DNA from: Henckelia pumila
Taxonomy: Eukaryota > Streptophyta > Magnoliopsida > Lamiales > Gesneriaceae
Assembly (NCBI RefSeq): GCF_033568475.1
Contig: NC_133120.1
Span: forward strand, 91,716,151-91,780,150
DNA length: 64,000 nucleotides
Reading direction: 5' to 3'
Part shown: piece after piece, positions 1 to 10,400 of the stretch
How positions within the stretch are numbered: the first letter of the stretch is position 1
How the letters are laid out: every line of letters starts with the position of its first letter
Translations under genes and position numbers: made by a program
Notes under the pieces: model-generated
Told to the model about the DNA's origin: nothing
Seen by the model: the letters and a program-made list of their open reading frames with translations, nothing else
The model's database searches: none

Positions 1-781
1 AAATTTATGTGCAGGAAAAATTGTGGAAGTTATTTATCCAAGAATAGCCTACAATTTAGCTGATAGAGATTTTAGTCGAGCCTTGACTTTGCATCAAAAC
101 TTCAAGGAAAAAAGACTAATGAAGGAAGGTAATAGGCCATATTCTATTACGTATCAAATTTCATATGCTCTTTCTAATACTCACCATTCTGAATTATTTA
201 TTAAAAATGAGTTCATTGAAATTCCAGAGATCTTTGGGAAAGTTGCTCAAGCAATATACCCGGAAAGAATCGAGTTTCCTTTAATGCAGGAAACAGACAT
301 TCAAATTCAAGACAGTCCGGTTCTATACATAGACCTTAAAATAGAACCCCGAAGGTTATCTTTACAAGGAGACAGAATGACAAGCAGGAGATGGGACAAA
401 TCTCCTATTCAAGAAATTCCACCAGAAGAAAAAGAGTTTTCTATAATAGGAAAACTTAGATCTCCAGAAGGATGGAAAGAAGTGAAAATAGTATTCGAAA
501 TTACAAGTCATCGAAACTTGTTCCCTTGTAACTCGATTTACTATTTGGAACAACAGGAAAAAGGAACTTACCAAGGAGTGATAAATATTGGAGAATTGGA
601 AGTTCAAATCTGGGGAATTTCAGGAAAAGAAATGGATCAACTCATTCTTGGTCTAGAATTCCTAGAGGATCATAAACCATGGAAACAACTTGAAAAAGGA
701 ATAGAGTTCATGGCAAAAAAAAGAAAACTTGGAGGATTCAATAAGAATTCTACGAAATGGAAAACCAAGAGAATTGGATAA
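1..781 (+). CDS. Caulimovirid movement-protein-like ORF, 5' end cut by the window
   Basis: The frame is open from the window edge (codons starting at base 2) to the TAA at 779-781, about 259 residues with no start visible. It lies immediately upstream of the protease-RT region, the place where caulimovirids encode the cell-to-cell movement protein. I see no single diagnostic motif. The assignment rests on position and on a general resemblance of the stretch around residues 45-110 to viral movement proteins. The C-terminus is lysine/arginine rich. It is the only viral frame here without an internal stop. It could instead be part of a larger polyprotein. Confidence 0.5.
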   Translation, partial: NLCAGKIVEVIYPRIAYNLADRDFSRALTLHQNFKEKRLMKEGNRPYSITYQISYALSNTHHSELFIKNEFIEIPEIFGKVAQAIYPERIEFPLMQETDIQIQDSPVLYIDLKIEPRRLSLQGDRMTSRRWDKSPIQEIPPEEKEFSIIGKLRSPEGWKEVKIVFEITSHRNLFPCNSIYYLEQQEKGTYQGVINIGELEVQIWGISGKEMDQLILGLEFLEDHKPWKQLEKGIEFMAKKRKLGGFNKNSTKWKTKRIG

Positions 782-1019
782 GGGGCAATCCCTTAATCAG
801 ATTTGAGAACTCTGTTCACAAATAGAGGAAGAAGCAACAGTTGAAATTAGTAAGTCATGAACATGATTTACTAGAACGCATTGAAGAAGTAGAAAGGAGT
901 AACCATACTCTACCTTCTGAGGCCTTAGGGAAACTAAAGGTAAATAGTCTTAATCGGATTACTGAGTTACAACACAGTCTGTTAAAAATGGCGGGGTCAT
1001 TTAGTAATCCCTTTAAAAA
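782..1019 (+). other. Degenerate viral spacer between movement-like ORF and protease
   Basis: Only about 240 bases separate the first ORF from the protease frame. A 60-codon frame (841-1023) is open but has no ATG start and no zinc knuckle. In genera where the coat protein lies between movement protein and protease, several hundred codons would be expected. Either the coat region is deleted here, or this virus carries it upstream of the movement region, outside the window. Confidence 0.45.
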
Positions 1020-3044
1020 ATGACAACAAGTCCTTTCTCCATATACATTCCGATAGGGATGTTATATGAACAATATAAGGCTGAGTATTTTGCAGATTAT
1101 ATTGACTCGGGAGTAGGAATTTGTACAGCAAAAAGAGGAGTCTTTCCTGAAGAATGTGAAGATGAATTGCCAAAAATTGCTGGACGAGATTTCTCTCGAA
1201 GAATTTTAATTCTTTGCAAAGGAATAAAACAAGCAAAGATCCTTATGGGAGGTGCAGGTTAAACACCTTGGTACAAGGTAAAAACACCACGAATCTATTT
1301 CCATGATACAGGAGCTGATATCCTGTTAGGAAATAACTTCTTACAAATATTTAAGAAGTACACACAAGACAATGAGTCAAGAAGACTTATGTTCACTACA
1401 ATTTGTGATCATAAAATTATCGTTCAAAGACTCAAGGTTGCTTTTTCTCGAAAATTTCCGATAATATTTCGCAGCCAGCGTGGTGATAAAGGACAAATTT
1501 TTCACCCAAAAATGAAAGATCCAAGAAGGTTTGGAGAAACCATGTTGAAAATAACAACAGAACAAGAACTCCAAACAGAGGATATGGAGCTTCTCAAGGT
1601 AACTCTAAATCACAGAGATATAGAGTTAGAGAATAAAGTATCCCTTGAAGATGTCAAAAAGAGGCTCAAAGAAAGTTACAATGAGCATCCTTTGGCATGG
1701 TGGAATAGAAATCAACTCAAAGCCAGTCTTACTCTAAAGGAAGGCAATGAATATGAATTCGTCAGATATAAGCCTATCCCGATGAACATAACAGATCAAA
1801 GGGATATGAGAATGATTATCAAGGAACATTTGGACCTTAGTTTAATCAAAGAAGGAGTTTTACCATATAGCAGCCCAGGTTTTCTGGTTAGAAATCATGA
1901 TGAAATAAAAAGAGGGAAACTCAGGCTAGTTATTAACTACCAAGGTATTAATAAAATCCTGGATTTTGATGGATACTTCATACCGAGTAGAGAACACCTA
2001 ATTAGTTGTGTACGAAATGCTAGAGTGTTCTCAAAATTTGATTGTAAGTCTGGATTTTACCAAATTCGAATGGAAGAAGGAAGTAAGAAATTCACAGCCT
2101 TCTCTACTCCACAAGGACACTATATTTGGGAAGTTATGCCTATGGGATTAGCTAATGCACCCCAGATATTTCAAAGAAAGATGGATAACCTTTTTAAAGA
2201 TTATTTCAACTTTATGTTTGTTTATATTGATGATATTCTTATAGCATCAAAAAATATAGACGAACACGTTAAACAGTTAGAGATTTTCTCAAAAATTTGT
2301 AAACAAGAAGGACTGATTTTACCTAAAAAGAAAGCAGTCATTGCAACGAGGAAAATTGAATTCCTCGGTATTGAGATTGATGAAACTGGAATAATTCTAC
2401 AACCCCATATTGTGGAAAAGATAAAGAATTTTCCAGATAAACTCAAAGATGTAAAACAACTCCAGAGTTTTCTTGGAGTAGTTAATTTTTCAGGGATGTT
2501 CATTAACAATCTAGCAATGTACAGAAAGGTGTTCAGTCCTTTGTTAAAAAAGGATGCTAGGTTTATATGGACCGATGACCATACTAAAGGGGTAAACCAA
2601 TTAAAAGAGATATGTAAGAATCTCCCAAAAATGGCTATACCCGTAGATGAAGATGATCTGGTATTATTTACGGATGTCATTGACGATTGGTGGGCAGCAG
2701 TCCTTACCAAGATCACTCCAGATGGGGAAATACCATGCAGATACTGTAGCGGTCTTTTTTCAGAACCTGAGGCCATTAGATTGCATATCAACTAGAAGGA
2801 ATTTTATGCAGTAAAAAGGGCTTTTGAAAAATGACCATTATTTTTACTTGCTAAAAAATTCACTTTGAAGGTTAATAACACCCAGGTAAAAGCTTTCCTA
2901 AAAAATAAGATTGAATCTAAACCTGAGAAAGCTAGGTTATTAAGATGGCAAGCATTATGTCAAAATTATATTTTTGATATTGTTATTATTAAATCTCATG
3001 AAAATATTCTTGCAGATTTCTTAACAAGAGATGGAAGGCAGTGA
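1020..3044 (+). pseudogene. Caulimovirid pol (aspartic protease, reverse transcriptase, RNase H), interrupted
   Basis: One reading frame runs from the ATG at 1020 to the TGA at 3042-3044, broken by stops at 1260-1262, 2793-2795 and 2832-2834. The first part holds a protease active-site triad of the D-S-G type, and after the first stop an LLGNNFL segment typical of caulimovirid proteases. RT follows, with SKFDCKSGFYQI, GLANAPQ and the catalytic YIDD at 2223-2234. The last part matches the end of an RNase H domain (a conserved His, then LADFLTRDG). There is no integrase. The family role is to copy terminally redundant RNA into circular DNA. With three stops, full-length translation is not expected. 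Confidence 0.9.
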
Positions 3045-4296
3045 CGTGGATTCCATCATGAAAATGCAGAGGCATCTCAGGGAACACCTTGGGTTGCTTC
3101 AAAACGAGTTCAACCAGTTAGCAATTAATGCTGAAATGGCCGGCAGGTTACAACAAGCTGATCGGATCAAAGTATCTAATCGAATTACAGGATGTATGCA
3201 AGCTCAAACACAACTATGGGCTGCTATTCAAGGGCCAATTGTGAAGGCTATAGAGAAACCATTGGTTTCTCATAAACAAGATATGCTAAAACCATTGGTT
3301 TTACAAGAACAAGAAATACAATCACCGGTTGTGAAACAAGATGTTGAGGAATCTAAAACTCAAGAAACAAGTGCTAATCTATCATCAGCCTTTGATGATC
3401 TGGTTGAAGCAACAATTGATGAGGATAACTCATCAAGTCAACCCTCCGCCTCTGGGGTAAAAGAGGAAGAGATCAATCTTAGGTCCAACACTGACAAGGG
3501 AAAATCTAAGATTGATACTAATCCATATATTATTTCTCCATTCCAGATTTATCAACAAAGGTGGGAGAAATTGAATACAAGGAGTGAAATCAACCCGAAC
3601 ACTCGCAGGGTTGATGTTGCAGGAATATATCCAAGGGTTTGGCTAAAAAACAATGTCAATCCTAAAGATGTAAAACTCTGGTATGAATTTGGGGCTTTGG
3701 CCTCAGTTTATACAACGTCACCAAGCTTCCCGAAGATATCACAGTTACCAAAATGGATCCAGGAAGCAGTTCAAGAAACATGGGCAAATAATGATCATTT
3801 GTCCAGAGGAGATGTGCTTGAGTTATACTTTTTCAGTGCAGCTCCAGAACCAACAATGAAAGGATCACACGAACCCTTTCATTTCATCAAGCTGAGGAGA
3901 CCTGATATAAACAGTCATAAATTTATCAAGGATCCTAAAACTGAAGAAATACCATTGGTGTCCACTTTCGGGTAAAATGAGATCTCAACCAGAAGGGCAT
4001 GGGATATTTGGGTCTGTCTTACTGAGATGGAAAAAGTCAAGTTTCCATTCAAATTTTATCAAAATTCTGTGAATGGATCGTTTCTGTTGAACACAATGAC
4101 AGGAAAAACTACAGCATTTGCGGAAGAACTCTTCGAAAAGAAGAGAAACCTTTTGTGGAACAGCAAGCTGCCGGGGAGTAAAGAAACTCGCCGAAAATTT
4201 TGTAACATGGCTCATATTGGACGATGGTCAGATAATATCTGCCCAGAATGCCCAAATCAGAAGGAGCCAGAATTTGGAAAAACCTTTAGACCCTGA
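3031..4296 (+). pseudogene. Caulimovirid downstream ORF (transactivator/inclusion-body position), one internal stop
   Basis: The ATG at 3031 overlaps the end of pol by 14 nt, as in polycistronic caulimovirid RNAs. The frame is open to a TAA at 3973-3975 (314 codons) and continues in the same frame to 4294-4296, so a single stop splits an ORF of about 421 codons. The N-terminal third is glutamine rich and probably helical. An acidic serine-rich linker covers roughly residues 110-165. A compact tryptophan-rich domain follows (about 175-300). Position suggests the translational transactivator/inclusion-body protein or the unassigned second ORF of some endogenous genera. I do not see the viroplasmin-type domain of caulimoviruses, so the function is open. 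Confidence 0.6.
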
Positions 4297-4455
4297 ACGG
4301 ATCGAAAGGATTTTTCCTAGAAAATCAAAGGTGGACAAGGACCACCAAAGATGCGTTTTCACAGGGGCCTACTTCAAAAGCAAAAGATGCCCCGACAACA
4401 ATAAAGCAGGCATGTGAGGAGAATAAAGCCAAAAGAAAGTGACAGACATGTGATT

Positions 4456-4567
4456 CCTCCCCTAGTTAAAGATGCCATCAATAATGGCATAAAAAATTCA
4501 AGACAGCTACCTCCTCCACTAGTAAAAGATGTTATCAATAATGACATAAAGAAATACAATACAGCTG
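4456..4567 (+). repeat. Two direct repeats of about 55 bp in the viral promoter region
   Basis: Two adjacent copies (about 4456-4509 and 4510-4567) share the order CCTCC..CTAG, AAAGATG, ATCAATAATG and CATAAA. They lie between the last viral ORF and the viral TATA box, where caulimovirid pregenomic promoters often carry duplicated enhancer segments. An enhancer role is inference. Confidence 0.65.
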
Positions 4568-4604
4568 TGAGATTCCCTGAAGTTTCTCGGTGAAACGAGT
4601 GGAA

Positions 4605-6626
4605 CTACATGTGAGACCCCGTTTCTAATCTCCTATTCTCGAATAATTAAACAAAATCAAACACGAAGAGCCGCGTAAAAACGAATCAAAATTTTTTTTT
4701 TTTTTTTACAACAGCGCGCCCGCGCCTAAAGCAGCATGCCCGCGTCGGAGTCTCGCAAAGGACAGCGCGCCCGCGCCAATAATCAGAGCGCCCGCGCCTT
4801 GACCTCGCAAGAAACAGCGCGCCCGCGCCAATAGTCAGGGCGCCCGCGCCGTGACCTCGCAAAACAAAGGCGCGCCCGCGCCCGCGCCGTCAACTCGGCT
4901 GCAGAAAATCCAAAGCATAAAAATACATATTTACGAACTCGAATCCAAATCCAAGCAATCCAGGTTCAAACATCAAAAATACATGAGATCTAAGGAGTTG
5001 AAACACCAACAAAACGATGTTTAACAGTACAAGTTTGATGGTAGGGATCCGTTCGACTAAACAAAACAGTACAAATCCAAAAGGTACGACCCTAAGATAC
5101 ACGGTGTCTCACTTCTATCATCACATCCCGAGCTAACCCAAACGACTTGGTCCAGCTCCTGATCCTCCTGTTGCCAAGTACACATACAAACAAAGACAAC
5201 AACCGGATAAACCGGTTAGAAATACAATTTTTAAGTAAAAGAGACAGGCATGCAATATCAAGTAAACACCTCAGATTGAAATGTAATAATCAGTAACAAA
5301 TCAAAATGAGAATGAATGAATGCATGGCTTCAAAACTCGGGACTATCAAATCAGATAATCGAAATATCAATCATTATTCGGTTGGGATCCCGGGGCCAAG
5401 TCTTCACAACAACTCACATACACACCCATTCGGGGTGGATGTCGTTCAACTCAACCCCTAGACTTTAGAGCAACTATAAGAAGTATTCTGGCACTTGAAA
5501 AAACTCGAAATCCAAAGCCACTTCAATATAGCTCCCTAAATCGTCTAATTTCAAAACGAATCGAGAAATCGGCTCAATATGGAATGCAAGTGAAAATAGA
5601 ATAACAATCAAATTCACTCAAGCAAATAAACATGTAGTATGTGATTTTTGGGAACTCGAGAATGAGTCAATCTCGAGTATTCGCTCCCATTCGTTTTATT
5701 GTCGACTTTTACCTTTTCTCGAAACTTCAAGTGATTCCTGTCAACAAGAGATAACTCGATATCATAGTCTATTCGGATAAAAAACTCAAAGTCGATACAA
5801 CAATCAATAATATACCGTCTTCAATTCTTCAACCGATAAACAAGTCTCCAAGTTCGATCAACTCCCGAATCCTCAATCAACTGTCAAAACATCGAATACG
5901 GACTCAATATCAACTCGAAATTCAAACTCAATCAAATTCGATATACAACTCAAACCGAACCAAAACCGATAATTCAAACTCGATTTCGACGGCATAACGG
6001 CTATAAACTGACTATCCGGAAATACAAACCATCAAACAACAATCACAATAACTCAATCATCATCACAATCCATCAAAACAACTCAAATCCAACCTCAATC
6101 AAAATCACCAATTTTGAATTTCACCTCTAAAATCATATAAAATCCAAACTTCGTTCTTTTTTCAAACCGACTTCGAATACACGATCTATGCTAGCTTAAG
6201 AATAACATACTCCAATATTATCAAATTCTGACCACTCAACAAAATCGAAGTTCAAGAGATCGTAGCAAAACTTACGTCTAAATGAAGCCCTCGTTCCGGT
6301 GATCGTGAATCTCAACTCTGAATGAAAATCTAACGGTCGGATCGAGCGAATCGAAAGAAGAAGAAGCTCAAAATGGCGTCTCCCATGGCTTCCTGTTCGG
6401 TACATGAAGGGAGAGGGAAGGAGGGAATGAGGGTGATAGGTTGAAGTGACTTGAAAGTCAACTTGCCAAAGATAATATATAAAATCCCACTTTTTGCATT
6501 TCAGTCCTTTATTTCTTCAAGTTTGCAAAATGATCCCCTGCGAATATCAATACGATTCTTAAATACTGAAAACTCTGATTATTTCGATTAAACTCAATTA
6601 TAATAAAATTGGGGCATTACACTACA
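4605..6626 (-). mobile_element. Solo LTR (Tekay/Del-like gypsy) inserted in the pararetrovirus, with CTACA duplication
   Basis: The 2012-bp segment 4610-6621 starts TGTGAGACCCC and ends GGGGCATTACA, giving TG...CA ends. It is flanked by identical 5-bp copies of CTACA at 4605-4609 and 6622-6626. Read on the minus strand it begins TGTAATGCCCC and ends in a G-rich run before CA, like the TGTAACACCC...GGGGCGTTTCA LTRs of the Tekay elements at the right of this window. No internal coding region or second LTR is present, so it is a solo LTR left by LTR-LTR recombination. Small ORFs inside it are not credible. Confidence 0.9.
4707..4895. repeat. GC-rich minisatellite inside the solo LTR
   Basis: At least six imperfect copies of a core close to AGCGCGCCCGCGCC occur, separated by short AT-containing spacers that often include GACCTCGCAA. 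The block stands out sharply in an otherwise AT-rich LTR and is dense in CpG. Other LTR families in this window carry similar GCGC-rich arrays. Confidence 0.8.
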
Positions 6627-6628
6627 GC

Positions 6629-6700
6629 TATAAATACAGGCATTTGAGGAAGCTGAAGATATCGATCATTCCCTTCAGTTTTCTTACAAATAAATTTTTG
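6629..6700 (+). promoter_or_regulatory. Pararetroviral TATA box and nearby polyadenylation signal
   Basis: TATAAATA at 6629-6636 directly follows the resumed viral sequence. AATAAA at 6689-6694 lies about 50 bases downstream, the close spacing that gives caulimovirid RNAs terminal redundancy. A second AATAAA lies near 6830. The upstream direct repeats are now separated from this TATA box by the 2-kb solo LTR. No initiator-tRNA primer-binding site is recognised downstream. Confidence 0.6.
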
Positions 6701-6900
6701 TAATATTTCTCTTTCTATTGTATTAAGTTTTCTTTTATGTATTTCAAAAACAAGGCTACTATGAGTAGTTAAACAAGTTGTCTTCTCCTCTTCAAAGGAG
6801 TTGATTTATGTAATAATATTATGTCTGAATAAATTTCCTAAATCTCTCGTTCTTTCATGCTCATATTTTATAATTAAATTTATATACCATACGCCTTAAG

Positions 6901-8281
6901 GTAGAAAACGAATTAAGGCTGTGCTGGGTGTCGTTGAAAGAGCTTGTGCAGAAACCATCTGTTGCGACTGCGTGGTTGGGGTGTGAGGAGCACTTCGTAA
7001 AACTCGGCAGGTATGACCCGACGACATTATGGTCAAAGATGTATTTAAATTTAATTTATCTTACGGAAGCATGTTGGACCCTTAATTCGGAGTATATCGG
7101 CTGGAAACCTTGCGTAACTGATAGTCTTGCATGACCGGGACTGGTTCGATAGGTATAACAAAGCCACGTACAAATGATAAGTTTTAATTAATTTTTAATT
7201 CAAAAATGGGGACCACTAGGAAGTAAAAATAAAGAAAAGGGTGGGTAGAGAGTTAAGTTAAAGAGAAGTTTGGTAGTGGGAAGTTTAAAATAATTTGCCC
7301 TTTATTTAAATCATGATTACTTGCATTAAGGTATATATATATATATGTTTATATCTTTTCAAGATTGATAACTTAATCTGATCACCACAGTTTCTATATA
7401 TATATTTTGCAGGCACACATGCATGCAGTTGGAAGAAGGATATGAGATCATATTTAATTACTTTAATTTGGTTACACCAATAAACTTGTTTGTTTCGTGT
7501 CAGCTAGCACATCAATTGATTTAAATCATTAATCTTTGTGTTTCCGATCCACTTTACAGTTGTTTAATAATTTAGTGAGAATGTAATATTGTCATTAATC
7601 TGCACTATGTATCATTTGTATCATATTAATAAAGAATTTATAATAGTTGAGGATATCATAGAAACTGTTTTGATATGTCAAGAACATACCAAAATTTTCT
7701 TCCACAATTACCCTTCACGCTTTACATTGATTTCTCTTTTTTAAATCTAAATGTTTAAAAGTTTCTTATATTACCCTTTTCATCTCCAACCACTAACCAA
7801 AAGAACAACTCCCACTCTGACATCTCCACTATTTCACGTCTCAATTTGATAAATTAGTTCTTCAAATTTACTTCTTGATTGCAAAAATCAAATTTTACTT
7901 TATGATAATTAATTTTTCAGCACACACGCAAAGCATGTGCTCCGATTACTAGTATTAATAAAGAATAAGATATGCTTATGGATTATTTAGCAGATTTATC
8001 TGCACTTTGTATTTCAGTATTTTTTACGCAAGAATGTACCCAAAAGGCCGGAATTCTATGTATGTTTCTGTTTCAAAAAGGCCATGTACGGTATATAAAT
8101 TCAAAAGAAGTACAATATATATTACAATTAATAACCAAGAACCAGGATCATGATACGTTAAACCTGTTTACAATCCCGTCAACCTATACTTTCAAAATTT
8201 ATTAAACTTGAAAATTCTAATTTAAAGCTTACTGATTAAATATAAAATATATAAGTAAAAGTTAGTTTTATTTGCAAAGTG
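6901..8281. other. Intergenic, no gene recognised
   Basis: 6901-7140 has higher GC and an open frame of 68 codons that I cannot match to any family. It may be viral leader or an old repeat. From 7140 onward the sequence is AT-rich with TA microsatellite tracts and no supported gene. Confidence 0.6.
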
Positions 8282-8363
8282 GTGGACGTGCCGGAGTGGT
8301 TATCGGGCATGACTAGAAATCATGTGGGCTCTGCCCGCGCAGGTTCGAATCCTGCCGTTCACG
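8282..8363 (+). tRNA. tRNA-Ser (anticodon AGA)
   Basis: The 82-nt sequence folds as a class II tRNA. The 7-bp acceptor pairs GTGGACG with CGTTCAC (one G-T pair). There is a D-arm, and an anticodon stem CATGA/TCATG with loop CTAGAAA giving AGA. The long serine-type variable arm lies in TGGGCTCTGCCCG, and the T-arm loop is GTTCGAATC. The discriminator base is G, CCA is not encoded as expected for a nuclear gene, and T-runs downstream fit Pol III termination. It decodes UCU and, with inosine, UCC and UCA. No intron. Confidence 0.96.
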
Positions 8364-8560
8364 ATTTTGCTTTTTACCCATTCCTTCTTTTTTTTTTAAA
8401 GAATTGCTGTTACCAATTCGTATTATATTATATCCACAGAAAAGTGATAAATTAAGCACGAAATATTTGCAAAAGAGCACTGATATATATGTGTAAAATT
8501 TGAGATGTTTAAGCTTTTTTTTCCTAAAAAGATTAATGTGGAACTATATTATAATTTTTT

Positions 8561-8626
8561 TGATCCAACTATATTATAATATAAACACAAAATTGATCCA
8601 ACTATATTATAATATAAACACAAAAG
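8561..8626. repeat. 33-bp tandem duplication
   Basis: Two nearly identical 33-bp units, each beginning TGATCCAACTATATTATAAT, lie side by side just left of the MITE target site. It looks like local slippage or repair. No function is suggested. Confidence 0.85.
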
Positions 8627-9345
8627 CAATAGGGGTGAGCAAAAAATGGCAAACCGAGAATATCGACCGAACCAAAAAAATCGGAAATTTGGTTCGGTTT
8701 ATTCGGTTTGATAGGTAAATTTTTTAAAATATCGGTTAATTCGGTTTAATCTGTTCGATTCGGTTACTTTTTTTTTAAATGTCGCTTAAATTGATTAAAC
8801 CGAATCTTTTTTATATAATTTAAAATTTATATTGGGTTTTGACTTTTAACTATAATTGTTTATTTGTTGTTGAGCTATAACTACATATATCCAATTTTGT
8901 TATAATTCAAAGTCACTAACCCAACAAAAAAACATCTCATATTTTTAAAAATTTTGCCTTAAATCCTAACACAACAATTTATCTTTATCTTCACATTGAA
9001 ATTTCATCTCAAATTCAATTGAAAGCTTGTGCGCATATAAGATTTTATTTTTAAAAAAAATTTTTGGTAAAGGCATGTGCACCTAAAAACACTTGTAAAT
9101 TCAATGGAGAAATTTGTGCACACAAATATACATTTAATTTTTTAAAAAAAAAAGTATAAATAAAAAAAACAAATAAAATTCGACCAAAATAACCAATTTT
9201 TTATCGGTTCGGTTTAGTCGATTTTAATATACAAATTTGGTCGGTTCGATTTGTTAAAAAATAAATCGACGGTTTGATTTTTGAAAATTTCGATTCGGTC
9301 GGTTCGGTTTTAATTTTTAAATGATTGCACACTCCTAAAAAGCAA
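8622..9345. mobile_element. hAT-type MITE (708 bp) with 8-bp target duplication AAAAGCAA
   Basis: Element 8630-9337 begins TAGGGGTGAGCAA and ends TTGCACACTCCTA, giving imperfect terminal inverted repeats. Perfect 8-bp copies of AAAAGCAA (8622-8629, 9338-9345) flank it, the duplication size of hAT transposases. The interior is made of inverted CGGTTCGGTTT-type motifs and long A/T tracts, with no transposase frame, so it is non-autonomous. Confidence 0.9.
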
Positions 9346-9660
9346 CCTCGATGTTTTGAACTTTTTTCCTATTAACATTTTTTTCCCATCTTCCACCTTA
9401 ATTATTTCACTTATATTTAACAGAAAAAAGGTAAAATGTGAATGATGTAAACAAGTAAAGGTTGAAATTAGGGACAAGCACATCACATTTTTTATCCGAG
9501 TTAATGTATATTTTTTTTAAATCAAGTTTAAAAAATTTTAAAATCGTGTTAAAGTGTTAACCGGCCAAAAATATTCGGGGGCCGTATTATGGGCCCAATT
9601 TCCAACTTTGAAATGCGTCACCCCTACGAAATTCGTTAGAATAGAATATTTTTGCCAAGT
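9346..9660. other. IPK2 upstream region
   Basis: AT-rich sequence between the MITE and the probable IPK2 leader. No clear TATA box is recognised. Transcription probably starts somewhere near 9.65 kb, judging only from the leader exon that follows. Confidence 0.4.
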
Positions 9661-10400
9661 CTACAACATTTCCCCCCCTTGCTTCTTCTTGCTTCACTGA
9701 GACCAAATTGCATCGAAATCAAGCAATCAACCCCGAAAGGAAGGATCTTTTGTTGAGTTTTCTCAGATTTTGCAGAAGGGTACGATTTTAATATTTATAA
9801 AAACACTTATCGCAAGTTTTTTGAAACGATAAATGAATCCTCCTGTTTGTATGTTTCATGACTTGTATTTTATTATCGAGTTGATTCTCTAATTCTCTTT
9901 TGGGTCTTATTTCGCATGCACGATATATGCTTTAAATGGTTCTGAAATTTGATTGTTTATATTCATTACCGATCGATTAATGGGGGGATCTTGATTTTGT
10001 TTGAACCTGAATAAATATTAGCGACATTTTCTTTGTTCGTTACCAGTAGAATATTTTAAGAAATGGGAGTTGTAGTTGTCATTCTCTACATTTGATCTGC
10101 CGACCATCTTGGTGTTTGTGCGGAGCATGAAATAAGATTAGTGGTGCCCCATGCCCCATGGTATGCAGTGTATTGAGTTTCTAAGAAATTGTTTTTGAAA
10201 TTTTCCTTGATGAATATGGAAAGCTATTATTTGATTAGAAATAGTATAAAGAAATATAATTGACCATTTGAAGAGGTTCAAGAAAATTGTGTGCTAGGAT
10301 GCTTGCCTGTTGGTAAGAATTATACTTTGTTGGGATATGTATGCGATTGAATCACTAAAGGGCATGTATATTTCGTGATAGATTTTCGAAAATCGCCGCA
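9660..10400 (+). other. IPK2 5' UTR with a leader intron
   Basis: A purine/pyrimidine-mixed leader ends at a donor G|GTACGA (GT at 9780-9781). An AT-rich stretch of about 600 nt follows, and an acceptor GATAG ends at 10381, 19 bases before the ATG. Leader introns are common in plant housekeeping genes. The exon ends are my reading and untested. Confidence 0.55.

Larger units (their letters stand above)
1..6900 (+). mobile_element. Integrated, degenerate pararetrovirus (Caulimoviridae-like), left end outside window
   Basis: A run of plus-strand ORFs in caulimovirid order: a movement-protein-like ORF, then aspartic protease, reverse transcriptase and RNase H in one frame, then a further ORF overlapping the pol end by 14 nt, then a TATA box and polyadenylation signals. 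There are no LTRs and no integrase, which fits an endogenous pararetrovirus rather than a retrotransposon. Several in-frame stops show it is a fossil. No CCHC coat-protein motif is visible. A solo LTR (4610-6621) interrupts it between the last ORF and the TATA box, and the sequence resumes exactly across a CTACA duplication. The right boundary near 6.9 kb is a guess from where viral-looking features stop. Genus is unresolved. Confidence 0.8.

Noticed and set aside
6928..7134. 68-codon frame in a GC-richer patch
   Set aside because: No family recognised and no splice or promoter context; left as unassigned intergenic sequence.
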